Both the position numbers and the translations under genes were made by a program. The notes below the pieces were generated by a model that did no database searches, was not told where the DNA came from, and was given only the letters and a program-made list of their open reading frames with translations. This document shows positions 51,032 to 51,878 of a stretch of DNA of 51,878 nt, piece by piece. The stretch's first letter is position 1. Each line of letters opens with the position of its first letter. Location of the stretch: NCBI RefSeq assembly GCF_039962115.1, contig NZ_JAMPKJ010000044.1:1-51878 (forward strand). Direction: 5' to 3'. Source of the stretch: Funiculus sociatus GB2-C1 (GTDB taxonomy: Bacteria; Cyanobacteriota; Cyanobacteriia; Cyanobacteriales; FACHB-T130).

Positions 51032-51388
51032 ATGGATTTTATTGATCTTTTGATTGCATGGCTGGTATCAGCTTCTAGCTTACTGATTATTTCCCAAATA
51101 CCTGTAGGCGTAGAAATTGATAGTACCCCGAAAGCATTTGTTTCAGCAGCCGTGCTGGGAATTGTTGCGGCTATAGTTAGACCAATTATGGGACTTGTGT
51201 TTGCAATTCCCAACTTTTTGACGTTTAACTTGCTGTCAGGGCTTTTCACGTTTATTGTTACGGTTGCAACTTTCATGATTGCAGCGTCTCTGGTACAGGG
51301 ATTCCGCTTGCGGTTGGGGATTTGGAGTGCGGTAATCGGTGCGATCGCGCTTTCTTTAGTCAGCAACCTGATCTACAACTTTATCTAG
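51032..51388 (+). CDS. Phage-holin-4-superfamily membrane protein
   Basis: This 118-residue protein has three to four membrane segments: LIAWLVSASSLLIISQIPVG, AVLGIVAAIVRPIMGLVFAI and FIVTVATFMIAASLVQGF, then IWSAVIGAIALSLVSNLIYN. The order fits the phage_holin_4_2 family (PF04020), which is common in cyanobacterial chromosomes and not proof of a prophage. ATG 51032 is preferred over TTG 51011 because GGGAG lies about 10 nt upstream. It follows exbD by about 110 bp. Confidence 0.78.
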   Translation: MDFIDLLIAWLVSASSLLIISQIPVGVEIDSTPKAFVSAAVLGIVAAIVRPIMGLVFAIPNFLTFNLLSGLFTFIVTVATFMIAASLVQGFRLRLGIWSAVIGAIALSLVSNLIYNFI

Positions 51389-51420
51389 ACGCTGTAGTTG
51401 AAAATATAACCCTATAATTG

Positions 51421-51451
51421 AACCGCCTGGATGTGAAAGATTCAGGCGGTT
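51421..51451 (+). terminator. Hairpin after the holin-like gene
   Basis: AACCGCCTG and CAGGCGGTT form a perfect 9-bp stem around a 13-nt loop. Only TT follows, so it is a weak intrinsic terminator candidate. Confidence 0.5.
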
Positions 51452-51512
51452 TGCGTGTAAATATATAAGATACGATATCTTAGCGATCGCTTATCATCAT
51501 CAAACCTCAATT

Positions 51513-51842
51513 TCACACTTCTAAATTCCAATCCTCCCCACCTGGTAATTGACTGAATTGCTCCGATATTGCATCACCTAACGCTTTTTCTGCATGAGAA
51601 TAAGTTAAATTTAGGAGTTTATCGGCTATATTTATAATTTGTGTTTTGTCTACTATTTTAATTAATTGAGCTGGCTTATATGCTCCATTAGCAACTTCCA
51701 CACTAGCTGCAAAAACTGCATCATCAAAAGCATTTTCTAGGTAATATTCCCATTGTTCTTGCTTAGGTGGTGGTAAATATGTAGTGAAAGGGTAAATATA
51801 TAAACTAAAAATACTTTCATTTTTACACTTTGCACTGGTTAT
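51513..51842 (-). pseudogene. Incomplete or start-less hypothetical gene at the window edge
   Basis: The frame reads ...FTTYLPPPKQEQWEYYLENA, FDDAVFAASVEVANGAYKPA, QLIKIVDKTQIINIADKLLN, then LTYSHAEKALGDAISEQFSQ and LPGGEDWNLEV before the stop. It is open for about 109 codons from a TAA at 51843-51845 but contains no ATG, and the only usable start is GTG 51701, giving 62 residues. The upstream residues look coding, so the gene is either decayed, frameshifted or uses an unseen start. I do not recognise a family. Confidence 0.35.
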
Positions 51843-51878
51843 TTATTTGCCTCGGCAAGCGGTTATTTTGACAATTAG

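Noticed and set aside
51032-51388. Prophage marker because of the holin-like family name
   Set aside because: The family is common in bacterial chromosomes and no other phage gene is present.

Overview
The window looks like chromosomal DNA of a cyanobacterium, probably a filamentous, repeat-rich one. The palindrome GCGATCGC (HIP1) occurs throughout. Several genes are cyanobacterial in type: a photosystem II S4-domain protein, a PCP_red-domain protein, a DUF4359 protein and a DUF1400 hydrolase. Intergenic DNA carries heptanucleotide repeats of the STRR class and many short palindromic interspersed elements. The genus cannot be fixed from sequence alone.

Layout. 0-3 kb: a decayed remnant of a DUF512 (TIGR03279-type) protein, a secreted glycoside-hydrolase-like lipoprotein between two 72-bp direct repeats, and a manganese catalase. 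3-5 kb: a two-gene siroheme unit (CbiX/SirB-type chelatase and CobA). 5-7 kb: the S4-domain protein, a truncated ion-channel-like gene and a stress-type membrane protein. 7-12 kb: serA, prmA, a membrane-anchored coiled-coil protein and a small PCP_red protein. 12-16 kb: a minus-strand pair of SNF2 helicase and SWIM zinc-finger protein, with a MITE-like element between them. 16-22 kb: GNAT acetyltransferase, pnp, pentapeptide-repeat protein, tpiA and folP. 22-28.7 kb (minus): a stomatin-like protein, a large LOV/PAS/GAF histidine kinase and a DUF1400 alpha/beta hydrolase.

28.7-47.8 kb is an exopolysaccharide locus. Export and chain-length control (Wza-like and Wzc-like) are on the minus strand. 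Reading away from them are an O-antigen ligase/polymerase-like protein, a phytanoyl-CoA dioxygenase-family enzyme, a Wzx flippase, at least five glycosyltransferases, a hexapeptide acyltransferase, an NAD-dependent epimerase, an unrecognised multi-spanning membrane protein and a SAM methyltransferase. Together these fit a Wzy-type pathway: glycosyltransferases build a repeat unit, Wzx flips it, the polymerase joins it, and Wzc/Wza control length and export. No initiating phosphoglycosyltransferase is visible here.

47.8-51.9 kb: a hairpin-rich non-coding stretch, a DUF4359 protein, tRNA-His(GTG), a DUF1232 protein, an ExbB/ExbD pair, a phage-holin-4-like membrane protein and an incomplete minus-strand gene at the edge.

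The most notable signals are how far short repeats have entered genes (internally in the helicase, kinase and folP; at the ends of the GNAT, folP, hydrolase and one glycosyltransferase), a family of 27-bp palindromes with compensatory changes, a complete LOV photosensor on an orphan kinase, and clusters of perfect hairpins inside the polysaccharide locus. I did not find a system I can call clearly new.
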